In this document: in pieces, positions 62,456 through 64,000 of the stretch
Numbering within the stretch: the first letter of the stretch is position 1
How the letters are laid out: every line of letters begins with the position of its first letter
Source: CBDHFQ01 sp965262565
GTDB lineage: Bacteria; Bacteroidota; Bacteroidia; J057
Assembly: GCA_965262565.1 (NCBI GenBank)
Contig: CBDHFQ010000008.1
Span: 124,001 to 188,000, forward strand
Length of the DNA: 64,000 bases
Direction of reading: 5' to 3'
The notes under the pieces: model-generated
What the model was told of the DNA's origin: nothing
Seen by the model: only the letters and a program-made list of their open reading frames with translations
Databases searched by the model: none
Position numbers and translations under genes: made by a program

Positions 62456-63355
62456 TTAATGTAAATGTTCAACCTCCTCCTCAGAAAGACCAGTAATTGT
62501 GGCTATTTCGTCAATACTGTATCCTTTTACTTTCATTTTTTTTGCTGTTTCTAAAGCATTCTTTCTTTCTCCTTCAATGATCCCTTTAGCTAACCCTTTA
62601 GCTTCTCCCTTAACTTTCCCTTCTTTAAACCCTTCTTCATAATAGGTCTCCATAGAACTTTTTAAGTCCCAGTAATCTTTTAAACTCTCCTGATACATCA
62701 TCCGACTTTGATTATCCATGTTGGCAATTTCAGCTAATTCAAACAGTTTACGAAATACCCCTTCTTCTAGTTCTTTTGGCATTTCCTGTAAACGATGTAA
62801 ATTTTTAAAAACAAACAACCATCTTTCATAATCATTTGACAGTTCCTTTAGTGTTTTCCAGAATTTAGGAATTTCCAGATATATGAAAGTGAGTTTATCA
62901 TAAAATATTTTTTTGTCCAGGATATCCATCAATTTAACCCTGTGCTCAAGTTTCGCTAGATTTGAGTGCTCAAAGGAAAAATCAAGAATAGCTATTGTAT
63001 ACACCCCTTTCAATTCGTAGCGCCATTCCCTCCCTTTAATAGCTTGATCCTGAATTGCGAAAGACGAATAATAAATACTACGATCCTTAAAAAACTTTTG
63101 ATTTACCCTTTGAATTTCTACTATAAATTTTTCTCCTTGATTATTGGTACAATATAAATCATAAATCGCTTTACGTTCTTCTTCATTCTTTCCAAGTCGT
63201 TCATTCTTTATATAGCTTAGGTCTTCAATACGTCCTTCCTCTTTCAACAATTCGTTTAAAAAGGCAATTAACAATTCTTTATTTGGTTCCTCTCCAAATA
63301 TCTTTTTAAACCCATAATCTGTGAAGAGATTGATATATCTGTCAGAACTAGTCAT
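62456..63355 (-). CDS. Rpn-family PD-(D/E)XK nuclease (recombination-promoting nuclease/putative transposase)
   Basis: The 299-residue protein fits the PDDEXK_2 group: the opening YINLFTDYGFKKIFGEEPNKELLIAFLNELL, the nuclease core IYDLYCTNNQGEKFIVEIQR (Asp ... Glu-x-Gln), and SIYYSSFAIQDQAIKG. The C-terminus has the usual Gly/Lys-rich stretch (EGFKEGKVKGEAKGLAKGIIEGE) and a short helix ending in EEVEHLH. Despite the name, these are not classical transposases; E. coli RpnA promotes RecA-independent recombination. No inverted repeats flank it that I could see. Confidence 0.92.
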   Translation of the reverse strand: MTSSDRYINLFTDYGFKKIFGEEPNKELLIAFLNELLKEEGRIEDLSYIKNERLGKNEEERKAIYDLYCTNNQGEKFIVEIQRVNQKFFKDRSIYYSSFAIQDQAIKGREWRYELKGVYTIAILDFSFEHSNLAKLEHRVKLMDILDKKIFYDKLTFIYLEIPKFWKTLKELSNDYERWLFVFKNLHRLQEMPKELEEGVFRKLFELAEIANMDNQSRMMYQESLKDYWDLKSSMETYYEEGFKEGKVKGEAKGLAKGIIEGERKNALETAKKMKVKGYSIDEIATITGLSEEEVEHLH

Positions 63356-63425
63356 TTCAACTGTTGATTTTCATATATTCCCGTAAAAATAATTATTTCC
63401 TCCATTTTTTAGGGAAGGTTGGAAT

Positions 63426-64000
63426 TCACTCTTTACCATAGGTAACACCTCTTATATCATCTGTTCGGAAGGGAGAAGCAGGTAACCCCTCCTGATTGTA
63501 CAAATTGCAGATAGGATTGTTGGCCCAGGCGTATCTCACAGTTTGTGGTTCTCGGATATCAGGATGTGAAACTGCTATTTGGTTGATACCTATAATCTCA
63601 GCATTAGCCCAGAGATATACTCCATCTTCCCCAGCTATTGCAAATCCTTTAAGGTCTTCTGCGCCTTTGGTGGTAAGGCCTGAACCTATATGATCAAAAG
63701 TTAATAGTATTCGACCTTCTTCTATATCTGCCTTGGTTAGAATAGGTCCTGAATGAACCACTTCTTTGTGATAAGCTATTTTCTGAGCGGCCAGGGCAAG
63801 TCTCTTGCCTACATCCTGTTTGTTTCGAGGATGAATATCATCTGCCTCACCAATATCTATGGTAACTGCCATTCCTGTATTGGGTAGAGATAGAGACATT
63901 AATTGTGCTTCTCTTAGCTCAGGCCATGGATCATTAGAGGGTTCTTCTTTGGGCTCCATAAAATTAGCCAATTGTACAAAGAGAAAGGGAAAATTACCTT
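63426..64000 (-). CDS. Sialate O-acetylesterase-like protein, C-terminal part
   Basis: The reverse frame is open to the right edge, so the 5' end of the gene lies outside. The visible part reads GNFPFLFVQLANFMEPKEEP, then WPELREAQLMSLSLPNTGMAVTIDIGEADDIHP (catalytic Asp-x-x-His region), and ends with the C-terminal beta domain VRYAWANNPICNLYNQEGLPASPFRTDD. This matches SGNH-type 9-O-acetylesterases of polysaccharide loci. With the SusCD system and the other esterase it supports use of acetylated glycans. The nucleophile Ser block is not in the window. Confidence 0.92.
   Translation of the reverse strand, partial: GNFPFLFVQLANFMEPKEEPSNDPWPELREAQLMSLSLPNTGMAVTIDIGEADDIHPRNKQDVGKRLALAAQKIAYHKEVVHSGPILTKADIEEGRILLTFDHIGSGLTTKGAEDLKGFAIAGEDGVYLWANAEIIGINQIAVSHPDIREPQTVRYAWANNPICNLYNQEGLPASPFRTDDIRGVTYGKE

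Noticed and set aside
62456..63355. Rpn-family gene as an insertion sequence
   Set aside because: Although called a putative transposase, this family has no known terminal repeats, and I found no inverted repeats or target duplications around it.

Overview
The window comes from a Bacteroidota genome, most likely a marine Cytophagales- or Saprospiria-like lineage. The evidence is type IX secretion (T9SS) C-terminal sorting domains, a SusC/SusD pair with a CRTAC1-type lipoprotein, several sulfatases, AT-rich spacers without Shine-Dalgarno sequences, and promoters of the Bacteroidota form TTTG-N21-TAnnTTTG. The species cannot be named from the sequence. I saw no tRNA, rRNA, CRISPR array or insertion sequence.

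Layout. 1-10.4 kb: a Pfa-type (PUFA synthase / 'secondary lipid' synthase) operon. It holds a PfaA-like protein cut off by the left edge (four ACPs, KR, DH), a PfaC-like protein (KS, short KS/CLF-like region, AT, two FabA-like DHs) and the enoyl reductase PfaD. 10.4-18.4 kb: DNA repair (AlkA-like glycosylase, UmuD-like/UmuC pair) mixed with signalling genes (a degenerate histidine kinase, a LytS/LytTR pair) and a membrane-anchored lytic transglycosylase. 18.7-21.7 kb: two exported sulfatases. 21.8-25.2 kb: the oxidative pentose-phosphate branch (gnd, zwf, pgl). 25.3-29.1 kb: a stand-alone Sfp-type phosphopantetheinyl transferase followed by acrylyl-CoA reductase and propionyl/acrylate-CoA ligase. 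29.6-32.5 kb: a membrane fusion protein, an ABC ATPase without an adjacent permease, and a TetR regulator. 32.8-41.9 kb: surface and secreted proteins (a 13-repeat tail-fibre-like protein, two T9SS cargo proteins, an exonuclease/phosphatase-like enzyme). 42.2-47.8 kb: ackA-pta, an M20 amidohydrolase and a broken M1 peptidase. 48-54.2 kb: an AraC regulator, an SRPBCC protein, an SGNH esterase, a third sulfatase, a GNAT enzyme and a quinone oxidoreductase. 54.4-64 kb: SusC/SusD/CRTAC1, an Rpn-family nuclease and the 3' part of a sialate-O-acetylesterase-like gene.

How the parts fit. The lipid synthase needs a phosphopantetheinyl transferase and NADPH. Both functions are encoded within 15 kb (PPTase; zwf/gnd), although whether they serve this synthase is inference. 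The acrylate/propionate pair, the sulfatases and the SusCD-esterase genes suit an organism feeding on sulfated, acetylated algal polysaccharides and algal C3 compounds.

The most notable observations are a Cys-to-Ser change at the nucleophile of an otherwise intact ketosynthase in the PfaC-like protein, a Ser-to-Thr change at the phosphopantetheine site of the second ACP, the unusual AT-containing architecture of that PfaC-like protein, and a UmuD homologue that has lost both catalytic residues and the Cys of the Cys-Gly cleavage site.
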